DNA of 64,000 nucleotides from Coriaria nepalensis (Eukaryota > Streptophyta > Magnoliopsida > Cucurbitales > Coriariaceae): contig CP114483.1 in NCBI GenBank assembly GCA_027186245.1, positions 17,752,220-17,816,219 on the forward strand, given 5' to 3'. The position numbers were made by a program, and so were the translations under genes. The notes beneath the pieces are model-generated. The model did not search any database and was not told where the DNA came from. It saw nothing but the letters and a program-made list of their open reading frames with translations. Numbering within the stretch: the first letter of the stretch is position 1; every line of letters starts with the position of its first letter. This document shows, piece by piece, positions 50,963 through 62,747 of this stretch.

Positions 50963-53900
50963 ACTGAAAGAGACGCAATTATACGAGTTTAAGGCTAAAA
51001 AAATGCATAGTTTCCTTCAATAGATCATTTGCAGGTTATGCATGAAAGTCGTGTTTTAAATGCAAAATTATAATTGGTTCGACATGCTTTCAAATAATTT
51101 AATGATATGAAAAGACTGAATGATATGGTTTTTAAGGCCAAAATAATCAATTGTCGTCTGCAATAGATTAATTGCAAGTTATGTAAGAAAATAATGTTTG
51201 AACGGCAAAAATAGAATTCGTTCGAATTAATTTAGAAGGATTTAATCACTACAAGAGACTCAACGACAAGATTTTAAGGCTAAAGAAATGCATTGGTGCC
51301 TTCAATAGATCAACTGCAGGTTATGAACGAAAGTCATGTTTAAAGTGCGAATTTCGTCCGAAGTTATTTAGAATGATTTAATGACTGAAAGAGACGCAAT
51401 TATACGACTTTAAGGCTAAAAAAATGCATAGTTGCCTTCAATAGATCATTTGCAGGTTATGCATGAAAGTCGCTTTTTAAATGCAAAAATATAATTGGTT
51501 CGACATGCTTTCAAATAATTTAATGATATGAAAAGACTGAATGATATGCTTTTTAAGGCTAAAATAATGCATTGTTGTCTGCAATAGATTAATTGCAAGT
51601 TATGTAACAAAATGATGTTTGAAGGGCGAAAATAGAATTCGTTCGAATTAATTTAGAATGATTTAATCACTACAAGAGACTCAATGACATGATTTTAAGG
51701 CTAAACAAATGCATTGTTGCCTTCGATAGATGAACTGCAAGTTATGCATGAAAATCATGTTTAAAGTGCGAATTTCGTTCGAAGTGATTTAGAATTATTT
51801 AATGACGGAAAGCGACGCAATTATACGAGTTTAAGGCTAAAAAAATGCATAGTTTCCTTCAATAGATCATTTGCAGGTTATGCATGAAAGTCGTGTTTTA
51901 AATGCAAAATTATAATTGGTTCGACATGCTTTCAAATAATTTAATGATATGAAAAGACTGAATGATATGCTTTTTAAGGTTAAAATAATGCATTGTTGTC
52001 TGCAATAGATTAATTGCAAGTTATGTAAGAAAATCATGTTTGAAGGGCGAAAATAGAATTCATTTGAATTAATTTAGAATGATTTAATCACTACAAGAGA
52101 CTCAATGACATGATTTTAAGGCTAAACAAATGCATTGTTGCCTTCGATAGATCAACTGCAAGTTATGCACGAAACTCATGTTTAAAGTGCGAATTTCATT
52201 CGAAGTGATTTAGAATGATTTAATGACTGAAAGAGATGCAATTATACGACTTTACGGCTAAAAAAACTGCATAGTTGCCTTCAATAGAACAATTGCAGGT
52301 TAATATGTGAAAGTCGTGTTTTAAATGCAAAAATATAATTGGTTCGACATGCTTTCAAATAATTTAATGATATGAAAAGACTAAATGATATGCTTTTTAA
52401 GGCTAAAATAATGCATTGTTGCCTGCAATAGATTAATTGCAAGTTATGTAAGAAAATCATGTTTGAAGGGCAAAAATAGAATTCGTTCGAATTAATTTAG
52501 AAGGATTTAATCACTACAAGAGACTCAACGACATGATTTTAAGGCTAAAGAAATGCCTTGTTGCCTTCAATAGATCAACTGCAAGTTATGCACAAAAGTC
52601 ATGTTTAAAGTGCGAATTTCATCCGAAGTTATTTAGAATGATTTAATGACTGAAAGAGACGCAATTATACGACTTTAAGGCTAAAAAAATGCATAGTTGC
52701 CTTCAATAGATCATTTGCAGGTTATGCATGAAAGTCGTGTTTTAAATGCAAAAATATAATTGGTTGGACATACTTTCAAATAATTTAATGATATGAAAAG
52801 ACTGAATGATATGCTTTTTAAGGCTAAAATAAGGCATTGTTGTCTGCAATAGACTAATTGCAAGTTATGTAAGAAAATCGTGTTTGAAGGGCAAAAATAG
52901 AATTCATTTGAATTAATTTAGAATGATTTAATCACTACAAGAGACTCAATGACATGATTTTAAGGCTAAACAAATGCATTGTTGCCTTCGATAGATCAAC
53001 TGCAAGTTATGCACGGAACTCATGTTTAAAGTGCGAATTTCATTCGAAGTGATTTAGAATGATTTAATGACTGAAAGAGATGCAATTATACGACTTTACG
53101 GCTAAAAAAACTGCATAGTTGCCTTCAATAGATCAATTGCAGGTTATGCATGAAAGTCGCTTTTTAAATGCAAAAATATAATTGGTTCGACATGCTTTCA
53201 AATAATTTAATGATATGAAAAGACTGAATGATATGCTTTTTAAGGCTAAAATAATGCATTGTTGTCTGCAATAGATTAATTGCAAGTTATGTAACAAAAT
53301 GTTGTTTGAAGGGCGAAAATAGAATTCGTTCGAATTAATTTAGAATGATTTAATCACTACAAGAGACTCAATGACATGATTTTATGGCTAAACAAACGCA
53401 TTGTTGCCTTCGATAGATGAACTGCAAGTTATGCACGAAACTCATGTTTAAAGTGCGAATTTCGTTCGAAGTGATTTAGAATTATTTAATGACGGAAAGC
53501 GACGCAATTATACGAGTTTAAGGCTAAAAAAATGCATAGTTTCCTTCAATAGATCATTTGCAGGTTATGCATGAAAGTCGTGTTTTAAATGCAAAATTAT
53601 AATTGGTTCTACATGCTTTCAAATAATTTAATGATATGAAAAGACTGAATGATATGCTTTTTAAGGCTAAAATAATGCATTGTTGTCTGCAATAGATTAA
53701 TTGCAAGTTATGTAAGAAAATCATGTTTGAAGGGCGAAAATAGAATTCATTTGAATTAATTTAGAATGATTTAATCACTACAAGAGACTCAATGACACGA
53801 TTTTAAGGCTAAACAAATGCATTGTTTCCTTCGATAGATCAACTGCAAGTTATGCACGGAACTCATATTTAATCTGTGAAATTCATTCGAAGTGATTTAG

Positions 53901-54755
53901 AATGATTTAATGACTGAAGGAGATGCAATTATACGACTTTACGGCTAAAAACACTGCATAGTTGCCTTCAATAGATCAATTGCAGGTTATGTGTGAAAGT
54001 CGTGTTTTAAATGCAAAAATATAATTGGTTCGACATGCTTTCAAATAATTTAATGATATGAGAAGACTGAATGATATGCTTTTTAAGGCTAAAATAATGC
54101 ATTGTTGCCTGCAATAGATTAATTGCAAGTTATGTAAGAAAATCATGTTTGAAGGGCAAAAATAGAATTCGTTCGAATTAATTTAGAAGGATTTAATCAC
54201 AACAAGAGACTCAACGACATGATTTTAAGGCTAAAGAAATGCCTTGTTGCCTTCAATAGATCAACTGCATGTTATGCACGAAACTCATGTTTATAGTGCA
54301 AATTTCGTTCGAAGTGTTTTAGAATTATTTAATAACTGAAAGAGACGCAATTATACGAGTTTAAGGCCTAAAAAATGCATAGTTGCCTTCAATAGATCAT
54401 TTGTAGGTTATGCATGAAAGTCGTGTTTTAAATGCAAAAATATAATTGGTTCGACATGCTTTCAAATAATTTAATGATATGAAAAGACTGAATGATATGC
54501 TTTTTAAGGCTAAAATAATGCATTGTTGTATGCAATAGATTAATTGCAAGTTATGTAAGAAAATCATGTTTGAAGGGCGAAAATAGAATTCGTTAGAATT
54601 AATTTAGAATGATTTAATCACTACAAGAGACTCAATGACATGATTTTAAGGCTAAACAAATGCATTGTTGCCTTCGATAGATCAACTGCAAGGTATGCAC
54701 GGAAGTCATGTTTAAAGTGCGAATTTCATTCGAAGTTATTTAGAATGATTTAATG
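50963..54755 (+). repeat. Nine-trimer HOR copy 4, 3,793 bp, beta order
   Basis: Unit starts: 50963, 51384, 51805, 52226, 52649, 53070, 53492, 53913, 54335. Beta order, but with AATAATCAATTGTCGTC in the R unit, TTATACGAG in the first V unit and CAAAATGTTG in the sixth unit, against copies 3 and 5. A one-base insertion gives GGTTAATATGTG at about 52297. Confidence 0.9.
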
Positions 54756-56018
54756 ACTGAAAGAGACGCAATTATACGAGTTTAAGGCTAAAAAAATGCA
54801 TAGTTTCCTTCAATAGATCATTTGCAGGTTATGCATGAAAGTCGTGTTTTAAATGCAAAATTATAATTGGTTCGACATGCTTTCAAATAATTTAATGATA
54901 TGAAAAGACTGAATGATATGGTTTTTAAGGCCAAAATAGTCAATTGTCATCTGCAATAGATTAATTGCAAGTTATGTAAGAAAATAATGTTTGAACGGCA
55001 AAAATAGAATTCGTTCGAATTAATTTAGAAGGATTTAATCACTACAAGAGACTCAACGACAAGATTTTAAGGCTAAAGAAATGCATTGGTGCCTTCAATA
55101 GATCAACTGCAGGTTATGAACGAAAGTCATGTTTAAAGTGCGAATTTCGTCCGAAGTTATTTAGAATGATTTAATGACTGAAAGAGACGCAATTATACGA
55201 CTTTAAGGCTAAAAAAATGCATAGTTGCCTTCAATAGATCATTTGCAGGTTATGCATGAAAGTCGCTTTTTAAATGCAAAAATATAATTGGTTCGACATG
55301 CTTTCAAATAATTTAATGATATGAAAAGACTGAATGATATGCTTTTTAAGGCTAAAATAATGCATTGTTGTCTGCAATAGATTAATTGCAAGTTATGTAA
55401 CAAAATGATGTTTGAAGGGCGAAAATAGAATTCGTTCGAATTAATTTAGAATGATTTAATCACTACAAGAGACTCAATGACATGATTTTAAGGCTAAACA
55501 AATGCATTGTTGCCTTCGATAGATGAACTGCAAGTTATGCATGAAAATCATGTTTAAAGTGCGAATTTCGTTCGAAGTGATTTAGAATTATTTAATGACG
55601 GAAAGCGACGCAATTATCCGAGTTTAAGGCTAAAAAAATGCATAGTTTCCTTCAATAGATCATTTGCAGGTTATGCATGAAAGTCGTGTTTTAAATGCAA
55701 AATTATAATAGGTTCGACATGCTTTCAAATAATTTAATGATATGAAAAGACTGAATGATATGCTTTTTAAGGCTAAAATAATGCATTGTTGTCTGCAATA
55801 GATTAATTGCAAGTTATGTAAGAAAATCATGTTTGAAGGGCGAAAATAGAATTCATTTGAATTAATTTAGAATGATTTAATCACTACAAGAGACTCAATG
55901 ACATGATTTTAAGGCTAAACAAATGCATTGTTGCCTTCGATAGATCAACTGCAAGTTATGCACGAAACTCATGTTTAATGTGCGAATTTCATTCGAAGTG
56001 ATTTAGAATGATTTAATG

Positions 56019-57704
56019 ACTGAAAGAGATGCAATTATACGACTTTACGGCTAAAAAAACTGCATAGTTGCCTTCAATAGAACAATTGCAGGTTATGTGT
56101 GAAAGTCGTGTTTTAAATGCAAAAATATAATTGGTTCGACATGCTTTCAAATAATTTAATGATATGAAAAGACTAAATGATATGCTTTTTAAGGCTAAAA
56201 TAATGCATTGTTGCCTGCAATAGATTAATTGCAAGTTATGTAAGAAAATCATGTTTGAAGGGCAAAAATAGAATTCGTTCGAATTAATTTAGAAGGATTT
56301 AATCACTACAAGAGACTCAACGACATGATTTTAAGGCTAAAGAAATGCCTTGTTGCCTTCAATAGATCAACTGCAAGTTATGCACGAAAGTCATGTTTAA
56401 AGTGTGAATTTCATCCGAAGTTATTTAGAATGATTTAATGACTGAAAGAGACGCAATTATACGACTTTAAGGCTAAAAAAATGCATAGTTGCCTTCAATA
56501 GATCATTTGCAGGTTATGCATGAAAGTCGTGTTTTAAATGCAAAAATATAATTGGTTGGACATACTTTCAAATAATTTAATGATATGAAAAGACTGAATG
56601 ATATGCTTTTTAAGGCTAAAATAATGCATTGTTGTCTGCAATAGATTAATTGCAAGTTATGTAAGAAAATCGTGTTTGAAGGGCAAAAATAGAATTCATT
56701 TGAATTAATTTAGAATGATTTAATCACTACAAGAGACTCAATGACATGATTTTAAGGCTAAACAAATGCATTGTTGCCTTCGATAGATCAACTGCAAGTT
56801 ATGCACGGAACTCATGTTTAAAGTGCGAATTTCATTCGAAGTGATTTAGAATGATTTAATGACTGAAAGAGATGCAATTATACGACTTTACGGCTAAAAA
56901 AACTGCATAGTTGCCTTCAATAGATCAATTGCAGGTTATGCATGAAAGTCGCTTTTTAAATGCAAAAATATAATTGGTTCGACATGCTTTCAAATAATTT
57001 AATGATATGAAAAGACTGAATGATATGCTTTTTAAGGCTAAAATAATGCATTGTTGTCTGCAATAGATTAATTGCAAGTTATGTAACAAAATGATGTTTG
57101 AAGGGCGAAAATAGAATTCGTTCGAATTAATTTAGAATGATTTAATCACTACAAGAGACTCAATGACATGATTTTATGGCTAAACAAACGCATTGTTGCC
57201 TTCGATAGATGAACTGCAAGTTATGCACGAAACTCATGTTTAAAGTGCGAATTTCGTTCGAAGTGATTTAGAATTATTTAATGACGGAAAGCGACGCAAT
57301 TATACGAGTTTAAGGCTAAAAAAATGCATAGTTTCCTTCAATAGATCATTTGCAGGTTATGCATGAAAGTCGTGTTTTAAATGCAAAATTATAATTGGTT
57401 CTACATGCTTTCAAATAATTTAATGATATGAAAAGACTGAATGATATGCTTTTTAAGGCTAAAATAATGCATTGTTGTCTGCAATAGATTAATTGCAAGT
57501 TATGTAAGAAAATCATGTTTGAAGGGCGAAAATAGAATTCATTTGAATTAATTTAGAATGATTTAATCACTACAAGAGACTCAATGACACGATTTTAAGG
57601 CTAAACAAATGCATTGTTGCCTTCGATAGATCAACTGCAAGTTATGCACGAAACTCATGTTTAATGTGCGAATTTCATTCGAAGTGATTTAGAATGATTT
57701 AATG
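56019..57704 (+). repeat. Internal duplication, left half (1,686 bp)
   Basis: Four trimers, P-U-P-V. The junction with the right half lies in the C subunit of the unit at 57284. That C starts with GACACGATT, typical of this V unit, but from GTTGCCTTCG onward reads TTTAATGTGCG, as in the C subunit that precedes 56019 (about 55974). The crossover is therefore placed between about 57590 and 57617. Confidence 0.88.
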
Positions 57705-59390
57705 ACTGAAAGAGATGCAATTATACGACTTTACGGCTAAAAAAACTGCATAGTTGCCTTCAATAGAACAATTGCAGGTTATGTGTGAAAGTCGTGTTTT
57801 AAATGCAAAAATATAATTGGTTCGACATGCTTTCAAATAATTTAATGATATGAAAAGACTAAATGATATGCTTTTTAAGGCTAAAATAATGCATTGTTGC
57901 CTGCAATAGATTAATTGCAAGTTATGTAAGAAAATCATGTTTGAAGGGCAAAAATAGAATTCGTTCGAATTAATTTAGAAGGATTTAATCACTACAAGAG
58001 ACTCAACGACATGATTTTAAGGCTAAAGAAATGCCTTGTTGCCTTCAATAGATCAACTGCAAGTTATGCACGAAAGTCATGTTTAAAGTGTGAATTTCAT
58101 CCGAAGTTATTTAGAATGATTTAATGACTGAAAGAGACGCAATTATACGACTTTAAGGCTAAAAAAATGCATAGTTGCCTTCAATAGATCATTTGCAGGT
58201 TATGCATGAAAGTCGTGTTTTAAATGCAAAAATATAATTGGTTGGACATACTTTCAAATAATTTAATGATATGAAAAGACTGAATGATATGCTTTTTAAG
58301 GCTAAAATAATGCATTGTTGTCTGCAATAGATTAATTGCAAGTTATGTAAGAAAATCGTGTTTGAAGGGCAAAAATAGAATTCATTTGAATTAATTTAGA
58401 ATGATTTAATCACTACAAGAGACTCAATGACATGATTTTAAGGCTAAACAAATGCATTGTTGCCTTCGATAGATCAACTGCAAGTTATGCACGGAACTCA
58501 TGTTTAAAGTGCGAATTTCATTCGAAGTGATTTAGAATGATTTAATGACTGAAAGAGATGCAATTATACGACTTTACGGCTAAAAAAACTGCATAGTTGC
58601 CTTCAATAGATCAATTGCAGGTTATGCATGAAAGTCGCTTTTTAAATGCAAAAATATAATTGGTTCGACATGCTTTCAAATAATTTAATGATATGAAAAG
58701 ACTGAATGATATGCTTTTTAAGGCTAAAATAATGCATTGTTGTCTGCAATAGATTAATTGCAAGTTATGTAACAAAATGATGTTTGAAGGGCGAAAATAG
58801 AATTCGTTCGAATTAATTTAGAATGATTTAATCACTACAAGAGACTCAATGACATGATTTTATGGCTAAACAAACGCATTGTTGCCTTCGATAGATGAAC
58901 TGCAAGTTATGCACGAAACTCATGTTTAAAGTGCGAATTTCGTTCGAAGTGATTTAGAATTATTTAATGACGGAAAGCGACGCAATTATACGAGTTTAAG
59001 GCTAAAAAAATGCATAGTTTCCTTCAATAGATCATTTGCAGGTTATGCATGAAAGTCGTGTTTTAAATGCAAAATTATAATTGGTTCTACATGCTTTCAA
59101 ATAATTTAATGATATGAAAAGACTGAATGATATGCTTTTTAAGGCTAAAATAATGCATTGTTGTCTGCAATAGATTAATTGCAAGTTATGTAAGAAAATC
59201 ATGTTTGAAGGGCGAAAATAGAATTCATTTGAATTAATTTAGAATGATTTAATCACTACAAGAGACTCAATGACACGATTTTAAGGCTAAACAAATGCAT
59301 TGTTTCCTTCGATAGATCAACTGCAAGTTATGCACGGAACTCATATTTAATCTGTGAAATTCATTCGAAGTGATTTAGAATGATTTAATG
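57705..59390 (+). repeat. Internal duplication, right half (1,686 bp)
   Basis: Starts 57705, 58127, 58548, 58970. It repeats the left half almost base for base, including AGAACAATTG and AGTGTGAATTTC. Its last C subunit has the normal V-unit form (TTTCCTTCG, then CATATTTAATCTG), so this half keeps the original exit into the P unit at 59391. Confidence 0.88.
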
Positions 59391-60233
59391 ACTGAAGGAG
59401 ATGCAATTATACGACTTTACGGCTAAAAACACTGCATAGTTGCCTTCAATAGATCAATTGCAGGTTATGTGTGAAAGTCGTGTTTTAAATGCAAAAATAT
59501 AATTGGTTCGACATGCTTTCAAATAATTTAATGATATGAGAAGACTGAATGATATGCTTTTTAAGGCTAAAATAATGCATTGTTGCCTGCAATAGATTAA
59601 TTGCAAGTTATGTAAGAAAATCATGTTTGAAGGGCAAAAATAGAATTCGTTCGAATTAATTTAGAAGGATTTAATCACTACAAGAGACTCAACGACATGA
59701 TTTTAAGGCTAAAGAAATGCCTTGTTGCCTTCAATAGATCAACTGCATGTTATGCACGAAACTCATGTTTATAGTGCAAATTTCGTTCGAAGTGTTTTAG
59801 AATTATTTAATAACTGAAAGAGACGCAATTATACGAGTTTAAGGCCTAAAAAATGCATAGTTGCCTTCAATAGATCATTTGTAGGTTATGCATGAAAGTC
59901 GTGTTTTAAATGCAAAAATATAATTGGTTCGACATGCTTTCAAATAATTTAATGATATGAAAAGACTGAATGATATGCTTTTTAAGGCTAAAATAATGCA
60001 TTGTTGTATGCAATAGATTAATTGCAAGTTATGTAAGAAAATCATGTTTGAAGGGCGAAAATAGAATTCGTTAGAATTAATTTAGAATGATTTAATCACT
60101 ACAAGAGACTCAATGACATGATTTTAAGGCTAAACAAATGCATTGTTGCCTTCGATAGATCAACTGCAAGGTATGCACGGAAGTCATGTTTAAAGTGCGA
60201 ATTTCATTCGAAGTTATTTAGAATGATTTAATG

Positions 60234-61075
60234 ACTGAAAGAGACGCAATTATACGAGTTTAAGGCTAAAAAAATGCATAGTTTCCTTCAATAGATCATT
60301 TGCAGGTTATGCATGAAAGTCGTGTTTTAAATGCAAAATTATAATTGGTTCGACATGCTTTCAAATAATTTAATGATATGAAAAGACTGAATGATATGGT
60401 TTTTAAGGCCAAAATAGTCAATTGTCATCTGCAATAGATTAATTGCAAGTTATGTAAGAAAATAATGTTTGAACGGCAAAAATAGAATTCGTTCGAATTA
60501 ATTTAGAAGGATTTAATCACTACAAGAGACTCAACGACAAGATTTTAAGGCTAAAGAAATGCATTGGTGCCTTCAATAGATCAACTGCAGGTTATGAACG
60601 AAAGTCATGTTTAAAGTGCGAATTTCGTCCGAAGTTATTTAGAATGATTTAATGACTGAAAGAGACGCAATTATACGACTTTAAGGCTAAAAAAATGCAT
60701 AGTTGCCTTCAATAGATCATTTGCAGGTTATGCATGAAAGTCGCTTTTTAAATGCAAAAATATAATTGGTTCGACATGCTTTCAAATAATTTAATGATAT
60801 GAAAAGACTGAATGATATGCTTTTTAAGGCTAAAATAATGCATTGTTGTCTGCAATAGATTAATTGCAAGTTATGTAACAAAATGATGTTTGAAGGGCGA
60901 AAATAGAATTCGTTCGAATTAATTTAGAATGATTTAATCACTACAAGAGACTCAATGACATGATTTTAAGGCTAAACAAATGCATTGTTGCCTTCGATAG
61001 ATCAACTGCATGTTATGCACGAAACTCATGTTTATCGTGCAAATTTCGTTCGAAGTGTTTTAGAATTATTTAATA
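60234..61075 (+). repeat. Nine-trimer HOR copy 6, only two trimers
   Basis: Units 60234 (R, with AATAGTCAATTGTCATC) and 60655 (U, TCGCTTTTT, CAAAATGATG) follow the beta order. The expected GATGAACTGC and TTATGCATGAAAATC in the second C subunit are replaced by GATCAACTGCATG, CACGAAACTC and TTTATCGTGC, a form otherwise found before Q units. The regular HOR therefore ends within this C subunit, between about 60990 and 61010. Confidence 0.83.
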
Positions 61076-61496
61076 ACTGAAAGAGACGCAATTATACGAG
61101 TTTAAGGCCAAAAAAATGCATAGTTGCCTTCAATATATCATTTGCAGGTTATGCATGAAAGTCGTGTTTTAAATGCAAAAATATAATTGCTTCGACATGC
61201 TTTCAAATAATTTAATGATATGAAAAGACTGAATGATATGCTTTTTAAGGCTAAAATAATGCATTGTTGTCTGCAATAGATTAATTGGAAGTTATGTAAG
61301 AAAATCATGTTTGAAGGGCGAAAATAGAATTCATTTGAATTAATTTAGAATGATTTAATCACTACAAGAGACTCAATGACCTGATTTTAAGGCTAAACAA
61401 ACGCATTGTTGCCTTCAATAGATCAACTACAAGTTTTGCATGGAAGTCATGTTTAAAGTGCGAATTTCGTCCGAAGTTATTGAGAATAATTTAATG

Positions 61497-61905
61497 ACTG
61501 AAGGAGATGCAATTATACGACTTTACGGCTAAAAAAACTGCATAGTTGCCTTCAATAGATCAATTGTAGGTTATGTGTGAAAATCGTGTTTTAAATGCAA
61601 AAATAGAATTGGTTCAACGTGCTTTCAAATAATTTAATGATATGGAAAGGCTAAATGATATGTTTTTTAAGGCTAAAATAATGCATTGTTGTCTGCAATA
61701 GATTAATTGCAAGTCATGTTTGAAGGGCGAAAATAGAATTCGTTCGAATTAAATGAGAATGGTTTAATCACTACAAGATATTCAATGACATGATTTTAAG
61801 GCTCAACAAATGCATTGTTGCCTTCAATACATCAACTGCAAGTTTTGCACAAAAGTCATGTTTCAAGTGCGCATTTCGTTCGAAGTGATTTAGAATGATT
61901 TAATG
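61497..61905 (+). repeat. Short trimer (409 bp) with a 12-bp deletion
   Basis: Subunit B reads GCAAGTCATGTTTGAAG at about 61710 where other copies have 12 more bases (TATGTAAGAAAA) between AAGT and TCATG. The unit also has CTACAAGATATTC and GGCTCAACAAATG in C. It is the shortest complete trimer I found. Confidence 0.75.
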
Positions 61906-62747
61906 ACTGAAAGAGACGCAATTATACGACTTTAAGGCTAAAAAAATGCATAGTTGCCTTCAATAGATCATTTGCAGGTTATGCATGAAACTCGTGTTTT
62001 AAATGTAAAAATAGAATTGGTTAAACGTGCTTTCAAATAATTTAATGATATTAAAAGACTGAATGATATGCTTTTTAAGGCTAAAATAATGCATTGTTGT
62101 CTGCAATAGATTAATTGCAAGTTATGTAAGAAAATGATGTTTGAAGGGCGAAAATAGAATTCGTTAGAATTAATTTAGAATGATTTAATCACTACAAGAG
62201 ACTCAATGACATGATTTTAAGGCTAAACAAATGCATTGTTGCCTTCGATAGATCAACTGCAGGTTATGCACGAAACTCATGTTTAAAGTGCGAATTTCAT
62301 TCGAAGTTATTTAGAATGATTTAATGACTGAAAGAGACGCAATTATACGACTTTAAGGATAAAAAAATGCATAGTTGCCTTCAATAGATCATTTGCAGGT
62401 TATGCATGAAACTCGTGTTTTAAATGTAAAAATAGAATTGGTTAAACGTGCTTTCAAATAATTTAATGATATTAAAAGACTGAATGATATGCTTTTTAAG
62501 GCTAAAATAATGCATTGTTGTCTGCAATAGATTAATTGCAAGTTATGTAAGAAAATGATGTTTGAAGGGCGAAAATAGAATTCGTTAGAATTAATTTAGA
62601 ATGATTTAATCACTACAAGAGACTCAATGACATGATTTTAAGGCTAAACAAATGCATTGTTGCCTTCGATAGATCAACTGCAAGTTATGCACGAAACTCA
62701 TGTTTATCGTGCAAATTTCGTTCGAAGTGTTTTAGAATTATTTAATA
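61906..62747 (+). repeat. Single-trimer tandem duplication
   Basis: Units 61906 and 62327 share a set of changes seen nowhere else in the window: GAAACTCGTG, AAATGTAAAAATAG, GGTTAAACGTGC and GATATTAAAAGACTG in subunit A, and AAAATGATGTTTG in B. They differ by few bases (AAGGCT and AAGGAT). This is a recent one-unit duplication in the flank, in contrast to the nine-unit blocks further left. Confidence 0.85.

Larger units (their letters stand above)
54756..60233 (+). repeat. Nine-trimer HOR copy 5, enlarged to 13 trimers (5,478 bp)
   Basis: Unit starts: 54756 R, 55177 U, 55598 V, 56019 P, 56440 U, 56862 P, 57284 V, then again 57705 P, 58127 U, 58548 P, 58970 V, and finally 59391 P, 59813 Y. 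Units four to seven occur twice in tandem, adding 1,686 bp. Apart from this it follows the beta order, with AATAGTCAATTGTCATC, TTATCCGAG and CAAAATGATG as in copy 3. AGTGTGAATTTC at about 56402 and 58088 marks both halves of the duplication as recent sisters. Confidence 0.9.

Noticed and set aside
5222..57938. Recurring antisense open frames of 74-79 codons (for example 5222-5446, 11690-11914, 40845-41084, 57699-57938)
   Set aside because: They are the same stretch of satellite read on the minus strand, present only where chance leaves no stop. Most copies of the same trimer position are interrupted, there is no codon-type conservation, and the predicted peptides only translate the repeat.
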